From Methylobacter sp. KS41 (GTDB taxonomy: Bacteria > Pseudomonadota > Gammaproteobacteria > Methylococcales > Methylomonadaceae), in NCBI GenBank assembly GCA_002862125.1, contig PHSP01000003.1:1612001-1676000 (forward strand): 64,000 nucleotides of DNA. The letters are read 5' to 3'. A program made the position numbers and the translations under genes. Each line of letters begins with the position of its first letter. Position 1 is the first letter of the stretch. Of this stretch, positions 1 to 9,056 are shown piece by piece. A model generated the notes under the pieces. The model was not told where the DNA came from. It was given only the letters and a program-made list of their open reading frames with translations, and did not search any database.

Positions 1-421
1 CATAGGTCGAAAATCTGAAACCTCTTTCAGGATCAAATTTTCCAACTGCGCGTATTAACCCCAGATTTCCTTCCTCAATCAAGTCCAGCAAGGGTAATCC
101 CTTGTTCATATAACGGTAAGAAATCTTTACCACCAGGCGCAAGTTGCTTTCAATCATGATCTTGCGGGCTTTCTGGTCGCCTTGCAAGGCGAGGGCGCCA
201 TACTTTTTTTCCTCATCGGCAGTCAGCAATTTTGACCGGCTGAGTTCATTCAAATAGGAGCGGGTTGCATCGAACTCGCAGTTATTTGCTGTTTTAGTGG
301 ATATAGTCTCCAGTTTTTCAGTTATGACCGTTGCTACATCAGTATCTTCATCTAACGATGATTCTTCTTCACCGAGAATAACAATTTCATCGAAAGATGG
401 TTCTAATAATGTTTCATTCAT
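1..421 (-). CDS. rpoS: RNA polymerase sigma factor RpoS, 5' part (runs off the left edge)
   Basis: This is the first 140 codons of the stationary-phase and general stress sigma factor; the rest lies left of base 1. The translation begins [17 protein letters not shown] at the ATG at 421-419. It then shows the sigma-70 region 1.2 start ([16 protein letters not shown]) and region 2 ([45 protein letters not shown]), which binds the core enzyme and melts the -10 element. The acidic N-terminal lead and the position directly after nlpD, in the same direction, are the usual gammaproteobacterial arrangement and separate it from RpoD and RpoH. In relatives the main rpoS promoter lies inside nlpD; I did not identify it here. 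Confidence 0.95.
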   Translation of the reverse strand, partial: MNETLLEPSFDEIVILGEEESSLDEDTDVATVITEKLETISTKTANNCEFDATRSYLNELSRSKLLTADEEKKYGALALQGDQKARKIMIESNLRLVVKISYRYMNKGLPLLDLIEEGNLGLIRAVGKFDPERGFRFSTY

Positions 422-461
422 ATTAACTCACTGATTGATTGGTCTTAGCCGGACAGCATGA

Positions 462-1379
462 TTATTTTTTCGGCAAAAATTTAAGTGGATTAACCGGCTT
501 TCCATTTTCTCTTATTTCAAAGTGCAAGGATATTCGTTTGATTCCCGCCTTGCCGACTTCAGCGACAACCTGGCCCTTTTTTACCAGTTCTCCTTCATTT
601 ACCAGCAAGACGCTATTATTGGCATAAGCGCTTAAATAAACATCATTATGCTTGATAATAAGTAACTTGCCAAAGCCAATCAGGCCTTGTCCGCCATAGA
701 CGACCTTGCCGGCTTCAGCCGCTTTTACCGGTTGTCCATTCCGGCCGGCTATATCGATGCCTTTATTGCGGGATGGAGAATAACTTTTTAAAACTTTTCC
801 CTTGATTGGCCAGCAAAAGCCTAACTCTAACATTTTTTTATTATCAATTGAAGCAATTGATTTTTCTCGTTGACGTTTCGGCTGTTGAGCAAGGTGGGAT
901 TCAGCAGGCTGTTTTTTATGCGCGTTTCCAATTTTTGAATTCGATTTATCAATTGCAGACTTAACGGTTTTAGTTTGTCGAGTGACCGTGTTTACCCCTG
1001 ATGAATTTAGTTTTTTCTTATTTGTACCCGCTTTTTCAATTGCCGGACTTGCTGTTTTATTTTTTGCCAAATTATTGTTTGCAGCTAATTTTTTATTCCA
1101 TAAAGCCGGACGTTGACTGCCAAGGCGGGTGCTTGAGTCCATAGAATGAAAAGTTTGCAAGTTGGCGGCTGTATGCTGCGTTCCGATGTTGCTGGCAACG
1201 ATCAGGTTGCCTGTGTCTATATGCTGCTTGCTGATTAATGGTTTTGGTATATTTCCGGCAAATACTTGGTTGTTATCAGTTCTCACGGGTGCATAATAAC
1301 TACTGGTAGTACAGCTGGTTAGGAAAGCAAACAGGACCAGGATTACAAAAATGTTGAACTTTGTGCGGCACAAATGCAT
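462..1379 (-). CDS. nlpD: NlpD-like lipoprotein with a degenerate LytM (M23) domain
   Basis: This 305-residue protein is an envelope amidase activator. A lipoprotein signal ends in a lipobox with Cys23 (FLTSC). A long low-complexity Lys/Asn/Ser/Thr-rich linker follows, and a C-terminal LytM/M23 domain spans about residues 188-305. The metal ligands of active M23 peptidases are missing: the HxGxD motif reads NKGIDIAG, as in E. coli NlpD, so it should activate an amidase such as AmiC rather than cut peptidoglycan. I see no LysM repeat in the linker, although E. coli NlpD has one. The gene lies 40 bp upstream of rpoS and shares its direction, which supports the name. Confidence 0.88.
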   Translation of the reverse strand: MHLCRTKFNIFVILVLFAFLTSCTTSSYYAPVRTDNNQVFAGNIPKPLISKQHIDTGNLIVASNIGTQHTAANLQTFHSMDSSTRLGSQRPALWNKKLAANNNLAKNKTASPAIEKAGTNKKKLNSSGVNTVTRQTKTVKSAIDKSNSKIGNAHKKQPAESHLAQQPKRQREKSIASIDNKKMLELGFCWPIKGKVLKSYSPSRNKGIDIAGRNGQPVKAAEAGKVVYGGQGLIGFGKLLIIKHNDVYLSAYANNSVLLVNEGELVKKGQVVAEVGKAGIKRISLHFEIRENGKPVNPLKFLPKK

Positions 1380-1385
1380 GGACTG

Positions 1386-1880
1386 CTAATTTTTCAATAA
1401 AATTTTTTTTGCAAGGTTTATTTTTGCGGCCAAATAATCTGACCCGCCACGGTCAGGATGTATTTTTTGCATTAATTTGCGGTGAGCGGAAATGATGTCC
1501 TGTTCTGATGCTCCAGGTTTCAAACCCAGTACCTCATAAGCTTCTTCAACTGACATTTTTCCTTTAGCGCTGGAATCGCTTTGCCGTTGTGATGAGCTTT
1601 TTTTTGAACCTGAAAATCCCTGCCACAGTCTGTGCAAGTGAGGCGCATAGTGCAATAGCGCGGGCAATAACCTGAGCATAAACGCAACAACTACCCCTGC
1701 CAGAGCGAAAAGCCAGTTTAACCGTCCGGTCGCAGTTAGATAAAGAAGCGTTACGCCAAGCATGCATAACAATAAAATTCTGGCGTATTTCGCCAATAAG
1801 GAAGGGGACGCTTTTAGAAAGGCGCGAAAGCCATAAAATGCTAGAACGGCAAGCAGCAAAATCAGATAAATTCGAATCAA
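1386..1880 (-). CDS. Membrane-anchored J-domain (DnaJ-like) protein
   Basis: This 164-residue protein has two or three hydrophobic segments in its first 80 residues and a short basic linker. A C-terminal J domain occupies about residues 109-164 ([18 protein letters not shown]) with the HPD motif in [10 protein letters not shown]. The layout, an N-terminal membrane anchor with a short C-terminal J domain, is that of Tim14/DjlA-type co-chaperones that recruit and stimulate DnaK at the inner membrane. The J domain is short and lacks a zinc-finger or client-binding region, so this is not DnaJ itself. It lies 6 bp upstream of nlpD and is probably co-transcribed with it. The client is unknown. Confidence 0.85.
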   Translation of the reverse strand: MIRIYLILLLAVLAFYGFRAFLKASPSLLAKYARILLLCMLGVTLLYLTATGRLNWLFALAGVVVAFMLRLLPALLHYAPHLHRLWQGFSGSKKSSSQRQSDSSAKGKMSVEEAYEVLGLKPGASEQDIISAHRKLMQKIHPDRGGSDYLAAKINLAKKILLKN

Positions 1881-1965
1881 TGTTTTCTCCAGGATTAATG
1901 ATCCCAGGTCAATAATACCTTAGAATAAGCAGTCTCACGATAACAGTCTGATGAAATAATTTAGT

Positions 1966-2490
1966 ATGCAACACGCACATGTCCCTATTTTAGGTTTTGC
2001 CGCTTTTAGCGGGACGGGTAAAACCACATTACTGACGCAAATAATACCGCTTCTAAAAAAGCATGGCTTGCGTATCGGTTTAATCAAGCACAGCCATCAT
2101 AATTTCCAAATAGACCAGCCAGGAAAGGACAGTTTCCGTTTGCGGGCAGCGGGCGCCTCGCCGGTTATGCTGGTTTCTACGGATCGCCGTGCAATTATTA
2201 CCGAAATCACGCCGGAACAAGAGCCTCGGCTGGATGATCAGTTAAAACTCTTCGATCAATCTGAACTTGACTTGATTCTTGTTGAAGGTTTTAAAACGGA
2301 GCAATTTCCTAAAATTGAACTGCATCGGCCTTCGCTTAACAAACCATTGCTTTTCCCGGACGACCCGGACATCATTGCAATCGCCTCTGATTGTTCGCTG
2401 GAAACGCCGGGCTATTTGATCCAGCTGGACTTAAATCAGCCGGAAATGATAGCCGCCTTTATTTTAAATCAATTTATGAGGTCAGAATGA
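1966..2490 (+). CDS. mobB: Molybdopterin-guanine dinucleotide biosynthesis protein MobB
   Basis: This 174-residue P-loop GTPase helps MobA attach GMP to molybdenum cofactor. The Walker A motif is near the N-terminus (FAAFSGTGKTT, residues 11-21). It is followed by the family features GLIKHSHH (about residue 40), the DxPGKDSFRLRAAGA segment and LILVEGFKTEQFPKIELHR, which is conserved across MobB. The length matches the family. The stop codon overlaps the moeA start (ATGA at 2487-2490), so the two are translationally coupled. MobA itself is not in the window. The ATG at 1966 follows a spacer of about 85 bp from the divergent J-domain gene. Confidence 0.93.
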   Translation: MQHAHVPILGFAAFSGTGKTTLLTQIIPLLKKHGLRIGLIKHSHHNFQIDQPGKDSFRLRAAGASPVMLVSTDRRAIITEITPEQEPRLDDQLKLFDQSELDLILVEGFKTEQFPKIELHRPSLNKPLLFPDDPDIIAIASDCSLETPGYLIQLDLNQPEMIAAFILNQFMRSE

Positions 2491-3737
2491 TTGACTTATG
2501 CAGCCGGGAATCAAAACCCTTGCTTTCTGTCGATGCGGCATTGGAAAGAATTAAAACGGCATTACAACCAGTCGAAGGTTCAGAAAAAGTCGATTTAAAA
2601 AACGCCTTGGGCCGGGTGCTGTCAGAATCACTCTACGCGCCTGTCAATCTCCCGCCTGAAAGAAATGCAGCCATGGATGGCTATGCTTTTTCCAGCCGGG
2701 ATGTTAATCATGAACAGGATTTTTCGCTCACCCTGGCTGGAACTTCATGGGCGGGGCGGCCTTTTGACGGACTCTTGGAGCCAGGGCAATGCATAAGGAT
2801 TTTTACCGGGGCGGTTATACCCGAGCAAGCTGACTCGGTGGTTATGCAGGAACATGTGCAAGCGGATGGGCAAGCCATTCGTTTTCCGGCAAACACATCC
2901 GCAAGGCAACATATCAGGGAAGCTGGCGAAGATGTAAAACAAGGCAGCTTGTTGTGCGCCCACCCTAAAAAGCTGAATGCAATCGACCTGGGTTTATTGG
3001 CCTCGGCAGGCATTGCCGGGCTTTCTGTCAAGCGGCCGGTAAAAATTGCAATTTTCACTACCGGTGATGAGCTAATAGCGCCAGGTCAGCCGTTGGCGCC
3101 TGGGAAAATCTATGACAGCAATCGTTACCTATTAAGCGGATTATTAAATGATGCAGGTTACAGTGTAACGGATCTGGGAGTTATCGCCGATAATAAACAA
3201 TTGCTGGAAGACAGCTTTCTGGAAGCGGCTAAAAACCATGATGTCATTTTAACCACAGGCGGCGCATCGGTTGGCGATGCGGATTATGTCAAAGAAATAT
3301 TGGATCGCTGCGGTGAAGTGGATTTCTGGAAAGTCGCCATAAAACCTGGAAAACCTTTGGCATTCGGTAAAATTGGTTCCTGTTGTTTTTTTGGGCTGCC
3401 GGGGAACCCCGTGGCCGTTATGGTAACTTTTCAGTACCTGGTAGCGCCCGCGCTTACACAACTGTCCGGCGCGCCGAGTTCAAAACCCTTGCAATTAACA
3501 GCAATATGTTCAAGCACGCTTAAAAAAGCTCAAGGACGTCAGGAGTTTCAACGCGGCAACCTGATCCAGGAACCAAGCGGAGAATTTATAGTTTCCACAT
3601 CTGGAAAACAAGGTTCCAATATACTCAGTTCCATGAGCAGAGCCAACTGTTATATTGTTCTGCCAGCCGAATGCAAGGGCGTGCAGGCAGGCGACAAGGT
3701 AAGGGTCGATCTTATAGGGAATGCCGGAATCATTTAG
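2487..3737 (+). CDS. moeA: Molybdopterin molybdenumtransferase MoeA
   Basis: This 416-residue enzyme inserts molybdate into adenylated molybdopterin to give Mo-MPT. The family motif PPERNAAMDGYAF is near residue 55. The MPT-binding domain contains FTTGDELIAPGQ, LTTGGASVGDADYVKEIL and the loop FGLPGNPVAVMVTF. A C-terminal beta domain completes the usual length. I chose the ATG at 2487 rather than an upstream in-frame start because it overlaps the mobB stop (ATGA) and because the protein then begins MIDLCSRESKPLLSVDAA, as relatives do. It acts in the cytoplasm with MobB in cofactor supply. About 290 bp without a gene follow. Confidence 0.94.
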   Translation: MIDLCSRESKPLLSVDAALERIKTALQPVEGSEKVDLKNALGRVLSESLYAPVNLPPERNAAMDGYAFSSRDVNHEQDFSLTLAGTSWAGRPFDGLLEPGQCIRIFTGAVIPEQADSVVMQEHVQADGQAIRFPANTSARQHIREAGEDVKQGSLLCAHPKKLNAIDLGLLASAGIAGLSVKRPVKIAIFTTGDELIAPGQPLAPGKIYDSNRYLLSGLLNDAGYSVTDLGVIADNKQLLEDSFLEAAKNHDVILTTGGASVGDADYVKEILDRCGEVDFWKVAIKPGKPLAFGKIGSCCFFGLPGNPVAVMVTFQYLVAPALTQLSGAPSSKPLQLTAICSSTLKKAQGRQEFQRGNLIQEPSGEFIVSTSGKQGSNILSSMSRANCYIVLPAECKGVQAGDKVRVDLIGNAGII

Positions 3738-4027
3738 CCGCTCCATGAGCCTTAACGAGAGGTCTTGCAGTTTATCATCCGATCTGCATCTGTAATTACC
3801 TTAATTCGTTTTGCATTGTTGCACTGATAAGCGCTAGATACTCTTGATTTGCTCCTTTATTCAGCGTTAATGTTGGACGCAATGTGTTAACTATTGCTAT
3901 GATCCTTGCGTGATCAGACCGGACTGTGTGCTGCGATTAAGGCTCCTTTGTTCATTCCTTCTTAATTCTATATAAATCATCACTTTAGCTATTTTGCGAA
4001 AGTATTAATTAAACTGTGGAGATAATT

Positions 4028-5038
4028 ATGCACAATGTCACGTTGATAAAAGGTGATGGTATTGGTCCTTCGATTATGGATGAGGCCGTAAAAGTTATTG
4101 ACGCGTCAGGCGTAAAAATTCACTGGGAAGAAGCCTACGCCGGTTTGTCGGCGTTTGAAAAATTCGGAACGCCTCTACCCGATGAAACCATGGCATCGTT
4201 TGACAAAACCCGCTTGGCCTTTAAAGGGCCGTTGACGACTGTTGTTGGCAAAGGTTATAGAAGTATAAATGTGGCGTTGCGGCAGAAATACGAACTGTAT
4301 GCCAATGTCCGTCCAGCTAAAAGTTGGGCGGGTATAAAAACACGCTACGAAAATGTGGATATCGTTATTGTCAGGGAAAATACCGAAGGTCTGTACGCAG
4401 GGCTTGAGCATTATCTTACTCCGAAAAAAGATATTGCCGAGAGCCTGGCCGTGGTTACCCGGAGCGCTTCACAACGCGTTATCGATTATGCGTTTAAATA
4501 TGCGCAGGATAATGATCGTAAAAAGGTAACCGTTTGTCATAAAGCCAATATTTTAAAATACACCCAGGGCTTGTTTCTGGATGTTGCCAGAGAAACCGCA
4601 GGGCGCTTTCCCAATATCGAGTTTGACGAAAAAATTGTTGATGCGGCCTGCATGCATCTGGTGATGAATCCGCAGCAGTTTGATGTCGTCGTCTGCACCA
4701 ATATGTTTGGCGATATATTGTCGGATTTGACAGCGGGTCTGGTAGGCGGACTGGGCTTGATTCCAGGCGCTAATATTGGCGACGATGCGGCTCTGTTTGA
4801 GGCGGTGCATGGCAGTGCGCCGGATATTGCCGGAAAAAATCTGGCTAATCCGATTGCAGTCATGATGGCCGGGGTCATGATGCTGAATTATCTTGGCGAA
4901 ACTCAGGCAGCGGAACGCATTAAAAATGCGATTGAAAAAGTGGTTGATGAGGGTAAATTTGTTACCAAGGACCTTAATCCGCAATCTACCTGCGGAACCA
5001 TCGAAATGGGTAATGCGATTGTTGCAGCAATGAAATAA
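4028..5038 (+). CDS. NAD-dependent isocitrate dehydrogenase
   Basis: This 336-residue enzyme is of the isocitrate/isopropylmalate dehydrogenase family and converts isocitrate to 2-oxoglutarate in the TCA cycle. The substrate-loop segment SINVALRQKYELYANVRP and the family signature NMFGDILSDLTAGLVGG are both present. The cofactor loop reads HGSAPDIAGK. The Asp there is typical of NAD-using members; E. coli Icd has Lys-Tyr for NADP. The short length also fits the NAD type. The ATG at 4028 is chosen because GGAG at 4018-4021 is well placed; the in-frame GTG at 4016 overlaps that ribosome site. It stands alone, with no other TCA genes nearby. Isopropylmalate dehydrogenase is less likely because no leu genes flank it. 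Confidence 0.9.
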   Translation: MHNVTLIKGDGIGPSIMDEAVKVIDASGVKIHWEEAYAGLSAFEKFGTPLPDETMASFDKTRLAFKGPLTTVVGKGYRSINVALRQKYELYANVRPAKSWAGIKTRYENVDIVIVRENTEGLYAGLEHYLTPKKDIAESLAVVTRSASQRVIDYAFKYAQDNDRKKVTVCHKANILKYTQGLFLDVARETAGRFPNIEFDEKIVDAACMHLVMNPQQFDVVVCTNMFGDILSDLTAGLVGGLGLIPGANIGDDAALFEAVHGSAPDIAGKNLANPIAVMMAGVMMLNYLGETQAAERIKNAIEKVVDEGKFVTKDLNPQSTCGTIEMGNAIVAAMK

Positions 5039-5277
5039 CCCGGCGCGAGTCCTCTTGACTCCGGATTATATTCACTCCCATGGCTTCGTGGGGAATGCGC
5101 CATGCGACGCTCCGGTTCCACAATCAATATCCGTCGCTGGATACAGGAGTGTTCGTGGTTGCATTCCCGCGCTGGAGTGGCGGTCCGCTGTCACAGCGCA
5201 GTCGATGGCTTGAGTTTCCTGGTTGTTCAAGGAGTCTGGGAGCGCATCCTGAATCAGGGCGGCTGTTTACATTGGCG

Positions 5278-6141
5278 CTATGCGGAGATTTCGCTAACCT
5301 CCACTATTACGCTCATTGACGGCGATTGGGGGTTAACCGCTTGAAACGAGCCGGATACCGGAGGCGCCGATTCAGGATGCCGGCTCATGGCCACCGGTAT
5401 ATGGTCGTTACCGGCTACCAGTCCGGAAGTGGAGTCGAATCCTTTCCAGCCGGCTCCGGGCAAATAAACTTCCGACCATGCATGGGTTGCGCCTTGGCCC
5501 TGTTGATACGGAGGCGTGTACAGGTAACCGCTGACAAAGCGCGCAGCCAAACCCAGGGACCGGCAGGCCTCGATGAATAAGGTTGCAAAATCGCGGCAGG
5601 ATCCGGCGCGTCTGGTCAAAGTGGTTGCGGGCGTCTGAACGCCCGGTTCCTCGCGTTGTTGGTAGGTGAATCCGGTAGCGATCGCTTTATTGATCCATTC
5701 AAGCAGAAGATAGGTTTCTACTACTTGGCCGGGGTACCAGAATTGCCGTAGCCAGTTATCCAAGAGCGACCGGTCCTGGTCAAAAATTGTTGACAGGTAA
5801 GGCCACAAATCAACACGCTCGGCGGTATCGTACTGAAAAGGAAAAAACACCGCATAATCCGCCACCAGAAAATCAAGAGGCTGTTCATCATAATGCTGGA
5901 TCAGAACACTGCTGCTGATCCGGAGCAGACTGGCCGGCTCGAGAAAGGTCGCCTGGGCGACAGCATTGTCATAAGCATCGCGTTGCCATTGCAGTTGGTG
6001 GGCGGGAAAAATAGTCAGTTCTGCCGATTCGATACGGATGTCGCGCCCTTCGCGAGGACGCAAGAGTAATTTGTGCGGCAACAGGACTACGCTTTCGGTG
6101 TATTGGTAAGTGGTTACATGCTTTATTTGCAGGCGGCGCAT
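5278..6141 (-). CDS. Transglutaminase-like (bacterial Tgl/YebA-type) protein
   Basis: This 287-residue protein combines the bacterial transglutaminase N-terminal domain (MRRLQIKHVTTYQYTESV, with the LLLRPREGRDIRI strand) and a transglutaminase-like core. The catalytic triad is visible: Cys182 in RAGSCRDFATL, His220 in GATHAWSEVYLPGAGW and Asp236 in GFDSTSG. No signal peptide is seen, so it is probably cytoplasmic. Relatives are often linked to peptide-ligase-like partners, but none lies next to it. The fold may act as a protease or an amide-forming enzyme, and the substrate cannot be read from the sequence. It converges on the isocitrate dehydrogenase gene. Confidence 0.9.
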   Translation of the reverse strand: MRRLQIKHVTTYQYTESVVLLPHKLLLRPREGRDIRIESAELTIFPAHQLQWQRDAYDNAVAQATFLEPASLLRISSSVLIQHYDEQPLDFLVADYAVFFPFQYDTAERVDLWPYLSTIFDQDRSLLDNWLRQFWYPGQVVETYLLLEWINKAIATGFTYQQREEPGVQTPATTLTRRAGSCRDFATLFIEACRSLGLAARFVSGYLYTPPYQQGQGATHAWSEVYLPGAGWKGFDSTSGLVAGNDHIPVAMSRHPESAPPVSGSFQAVNPQSPSMSVIVEVSEISA

Positions 6142-6362
6142 TTCTAACCCTCCAGGCAGTTATATTACAGCTAGCTTTGGCTGGCATTCTGACACAATAT
6201 CCCGAACTGCGTTACATTTGCTCCATTCAAAAATATAGATGCAGCGTTTACAATGTCCGCATTTTATATAATTTTTCGGTATTATGTAGCAACAGCACAA
6301 AGCCTATAACCCAGTAGGCCATTAAAATATCCCCCAGTCTAAAACCAAAGGCGGATAAAGAA

Positions 6363-6797
6363 ATGGCAGAACCTCACGTTATAAGCGCACTCACGGCAAA
6401 ACGCTCAGAGCTTGCCGGAATCATCGCCCACCATCGCAAAGAGATAATGAGACTATTGGCTGAAGTAAATGCCATGGACACCACCATCAAGCTCTTTGAT
6501 CCTGAATACCGTATAAATGCCATCAAGCCAAAGCGTTACCATCGAAGAAATGATTTTTTCAGGCATGGTGAAGCTCATAAGCTATTGCTGGATATTATCA
6601 GAGAAGCCGGAAAACCCATAAATACCATAGAAATTGCAGAAGAAGCCCAGCGCCGAAAAGGTTTAGAGCTTGATGCCGATAAATTATCTGCATTCAAAGC
6701 ATCCATTGGCGCGGCGCTTAGCCGCCAACGTAAAGTAGGGTTAATCTCTGAGGTTGGTAAGGATAAAGGTGCTTCGGTTTGGGTGATTTCTAAATGA
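6363..6797 (+). CDS. Hypothetical protein with a predicted winged-helix-like C-terminus
   Basis: I do not recognise a named family for this 144-residue protein. The first 45 residues are rich in charged and Leu/Ile residues (TAKRSELAGIIAHHRKEIM) and probably form a coiled coil. The C-terminal half (HKLLLDIIREAGKPINTIEIAEEA, then ALSRQRKVGLISEVG) has the pattern of a winged helix: a helix, a turn-helix and a strand ending with a trailing K. Similar small proteins occur widely in proteobacterial accessory DNA. It is the first of a run of short genes around an IS1595-family transposase (6.3-9.5 kb), which suggests a locally acquired patch. A DNA-binding role is an inference. Confidence 0.7.
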   Translation: MAEPHVISALTAKRSELAGIIAHHRKEIMRLLAEVNAMDTTIKLFDPEYRINAIKPKRYHRRNDFFRHGEAHKLLLDIIREAGKPINTIEIAEEAQRRKGLELDADKLSAFKASIGAALSRQRKVGLISEVGKDKGASVWVISK

Positions 6798-6882
6798 TTA
6801 GTAATGATTGAGTAAATTACTTATGGAAATTGGTATCATAGCCTTTCTTTTAGCTTGGCTTTTAGATTAGGAGAAAGCACCA

Positions 6883-7203
6883 ATGTCAAACTTCGCATTA
6901 TTGATAATAGGGCATGATGAAAAACGGCCTTTGGAAGAAGGATGCAAAACCTTATCCTCGATACTTGAAGGCGCAGGAACCAGCAAAGGTAATTTTCAAT
7001 TTCTGGGAGAAGGCGCTCTTTTATTCGATTTGAGGACTCAGTTAATTGATTTTTGCAAAGCGACAGCGTTTGCACATAGCCAAGGCCGCGAATTGCGGGT
7101 TTTGTTTTCAGAAGAAGATTTTTCATTTATTAAACAAAATCCTATAAGTGTAAATAACGGTTTAATGGAAACGATTGATGATATGTTTAAAGACCTTGAT
7201 TAA
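6883..7203 (+). CDS. Hypothetical protein
   Basis: This 106-residue protein has no family I recognise. It starts MSNFALLIIGHDEKRPLEEG. It has no signal peptide or membrane segment and is acidic at the C-terminus (ETIDDMFKDLD). A good ribosome-binding site (AGGAG) lies about 9 bp before the ATG, which supports a real gene. It shares its direction with the preceding hypothetical gene, 85 bp away, and converges on the IS1595-family transposase. A short inverted repeat (GCTTAGG ... CCTAAGC, 7232-7258) between the two could be a shared terminator, but it lacks a clear T-run. Confidence 0.65.
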   Translation: MSNFALLIIGHDEKRPLEEGCKTLSSILEGAGTSKGNFQFLGEGALLFDLRTQLIDFCKATAFAHSQGRELRVLFSEEDFSFIKQNPISVNNGLMETIDDMFKDLD

Positions 7204-7252
7204 GATTCTACTATGTGAATGGCGTTTTATTGCTTAGGTTTTCCGGTTAATC

Positions 7253-8257
7253 CTAAGCCGCAAGCTTCTCGACAGCCTTATTCCCTTGCCAATACCCACA
7301 CCAGTTACGCGAAGTAGGCTTTTTAGCGCAGCGACTTGTAATATCGGCAAAAATTTCACCGGTTGAAGTACGGCGCGTGTCTTCACGATATGCAATTTCA
7401 TTGGCGTAGGCCGCAAGATTCTGGGTACCCATTTTATGAACTTGTCCATGTTGCATTCGACGGAAACGGGAGAAATAAGACTCGGCTTGGTTGGTGCATT
7501 CCCCCTTTTTGCCTTTGTAGCGTTCCTGGTGATTAACGCGCTTCATTTCGAATTTGGCATGTAACGGATCGTAAGCCTTGGCTTCGTCGGCATGGATCGT
7601 GGCATCATTGTCAATATTTTCATCTGCAAGCTTTTTCATGTCGGCTTGATTCTCTGACTTCACCATGAATACTTTAGTTTTGATTGCGCCTTCGCCTTTC
7701 TCGCCGCGCTTACGAATCGTAATGATGCAGCGTTTATTGGGGTTTTGGTTTTCAGCAACGCGTAAATCTACCCGGTCTGTTTTTTCATTGCGTGGGCGCA
7801 CATGGCCGTTCACATAAGCCCCATCAATCTCTACCTCACCATTCAATTTATCGGCCATTGTCATATCAATCAATGATTCACGTATCTTGTGCATCATGAC
7901 GAAAGCCGTCTTGTACTGCACATCCAGATCACGAGAAAGCTGTAAGGCGGAAAATCCTTTCGCTGTATTGGTATAGAGCGCAATGGCTCCAAGGTAAATA
8001 CGTAGCGGTAGCTTGTGATTTGCGAATAAGGTTCCTGATGTAACGCTGAATGTATGATTACAGCCTTTACAACGCCATTGCTTACGAGTTTTGATGAAAT
8101 AGTGATTGTCGATACAGCCACAAACAGGGCAAACCGGATAGTCATCACCCCAACGGGATTCTCTGAACAGATCAAACGCCGCTTCATCGGTCATGGTAAA
8201 AATTTGTATCAATGACATTGATCTGGCTTTTGCTGAAAGTAAAAAGTGTTGTGCCAT
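7253..8257 (-). CDS. IS1595-family (ISXO2-like) transposase
   Basis: This 334-residue transposase looks intact. An N-terminal zinc ribbon has CPVCGC and CKGC. The ISXO2-like DDE domain follows, with acidic residues in NGEVEIDGAYVNGH and ATIHADEAKAYDPL, then a KKGECTNQAESYFSRFRR segment typical of the family. The start MAQHFLLSAKARSMSL is the usual start of this group. I could not find convincing terminal inverted repeats or a target duplication around it, so the element's borders are not given. It is divergent from a DUF6471-type gene at 8396. It may be an immobile remnant or an element with poorly conserved ends. Confidence 0.9.
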   Translation of the reverse strand: MAQHFLLSAKARSMSLIQIFTMTDEAAFDLFRESRWGDDYPVCPVCGCIDNHYFIKTRKQWRCKGCNHTFSVTSGTLFANHKLPLRIYLGAIALYTNTAKGFSALQLSRDLDVQYKTAFVMMHKIRESLIDMTMADKLNGEVEIDGAYVNGHVRPRNEKTDRVDLRVAENQNPNKRCIITIRKRGEKGEGAIKTKVFMVKSENQADMKKLADENIDNDATIHADEAKAYDPLHAKFEMKRVNHQERYKGKKGECTNQAESYFSRFRRMQHGQVHKMGTQNLAAYANEIAYREDTRRTSTGEIFADITSRCAKKPTSRNWCGYWQGNKAVEKLAA

Positions 8258-8395
8258 GTTTGCTGCTCTATAAGTGTCAAATATGACATTAATATAGCAT
8301 ATACAAAATTATTTACAACGCTTTTATTTTATATATGAAACATAAAGTGCTTTTATGCTATCCTTTAGCAGAATTATTAATATAGGAGCTTTACA

Positions 8396-8617
8396 ATGGA
8401 AGAACAAGACTGGAAATCAACCGCTAAGAACATACTCAAAGCAGAGTTGGCACGTAAAGGCGTGGATTATGAAACACTTGCTACTAGGCTTAAAAGCCTC
8501 GGCATTGATGAAAGTTATAACAGCGTTAACACCAAGATAAACAGAGGGGCGTTTACCTTCCAGTTCTTCTTGCAGTGTATGAAGGCAATCGGAGTTGATA
8601 TGGTTAGATTTGGTTAA
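8396..8617 (+). CDS. DUF6471-type small protein
   Basis: This 73-residue protein resembles the DUF6471 family: it begins with KNILKAELARKGVDYETLA, followed by INRGAFTFQFFLQCMKAIG. The helix pattern looks like a minimal helix-turn-helix regulator, with a KINRG turn before the recognition helix. It is transcribed away from the IS1595-family transposase, and the 138-bp AT-rich spacer holds both start regions. The next gene starts 19 bp after its stop. A role in controlling the neighbouring transposase or other local genes is possible, but nothing in the sequence shows it. Confidence 0.7.
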   Translation: MEEQDWKSTAKNILKAELARKGVDYETLATRLKSLGIDESYNSVNTKINRGAFTFQFFLQCMKAIGVDMVRFG

Positions 8618-8636
8618 TAACAAACAGGCAAAAAAT

Positions 8637-8900
8637 ATGACTGAAAAAATTATTTATCAACTTCAAGGGCAGATTGAATCGATAAGCGAGATAGTAACCG
8701 CTTTAGCCTTAAGAAATGACCCAGAAGTTTTACGGGATCAACTAGAGCGCATAAAAGAGCGCAAAGCGCAGGTTTTCGATGAAAATGGGGATGCATATAC
8801 CAAGGAGTATGTTGCGATAGAAAATCAGTTGATTGTTTCTTTAGCTTTACTCGAAGGCTATCAGAAAAGCATTCAAGCTGGTGATCCCGGAGCGCACTAA
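8637..8900 (+). CDS. Hypothetical protein
   Basis: I do not recognise this 87-residue protein. It starts MTEKIIYQLQGQIESISEIV. The first half is predicted to be helical with a heptad-like pattern, so it may be a short coiled coil. There is no signal peptide or membrane segment. I chose the ATG at 8637 over an upstream in-frame start because that start lies inside the DUF6471-type gene, and because the chosen one directly follows an A-rich stretch just after that gene ends. The two genes probably share a transcript. Confidence 0.6.
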   Translation: MTEKIIYQLQGQIESISEIVTALALRNDPEVLRDQLERIKERKAQVFDENGDAYTKEYVAIENQLIVSLALLEGYQKSIQAGDPGAH

Positions 8901-9056
8901 TATTAGCGATAATATTTTCATCATTCGGGGTTGTATCGGTCTGCGGTTTTATTTTCATGTGTCCACCATAAGTAATTTTGTCTTACGTTAGCTTGTGCAA
9001 GCGTGGTGATTTGTCTTGTTTTCCTGGGTTGATACGGTTGGGTTTAATTAAGAATA

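Noticed and set aside
5039-5277. Two overlapping plus-strand frames (5080-5319 and 5102-5344) after the isocitrate dehydrogenase gene
   Set aside because: Both overlap the transglutaminase-like gene's 3' end, have no family resemblance and no ribosome site. The DNA may contain a degenerate palindromic repeat, but I could not define a unit.
7204-8395. Terminal inverted repeats of the IS1595-family element
   Set aside because: I compared the flanks of the transposase gene and found no pair of inverted ends that I could defend.
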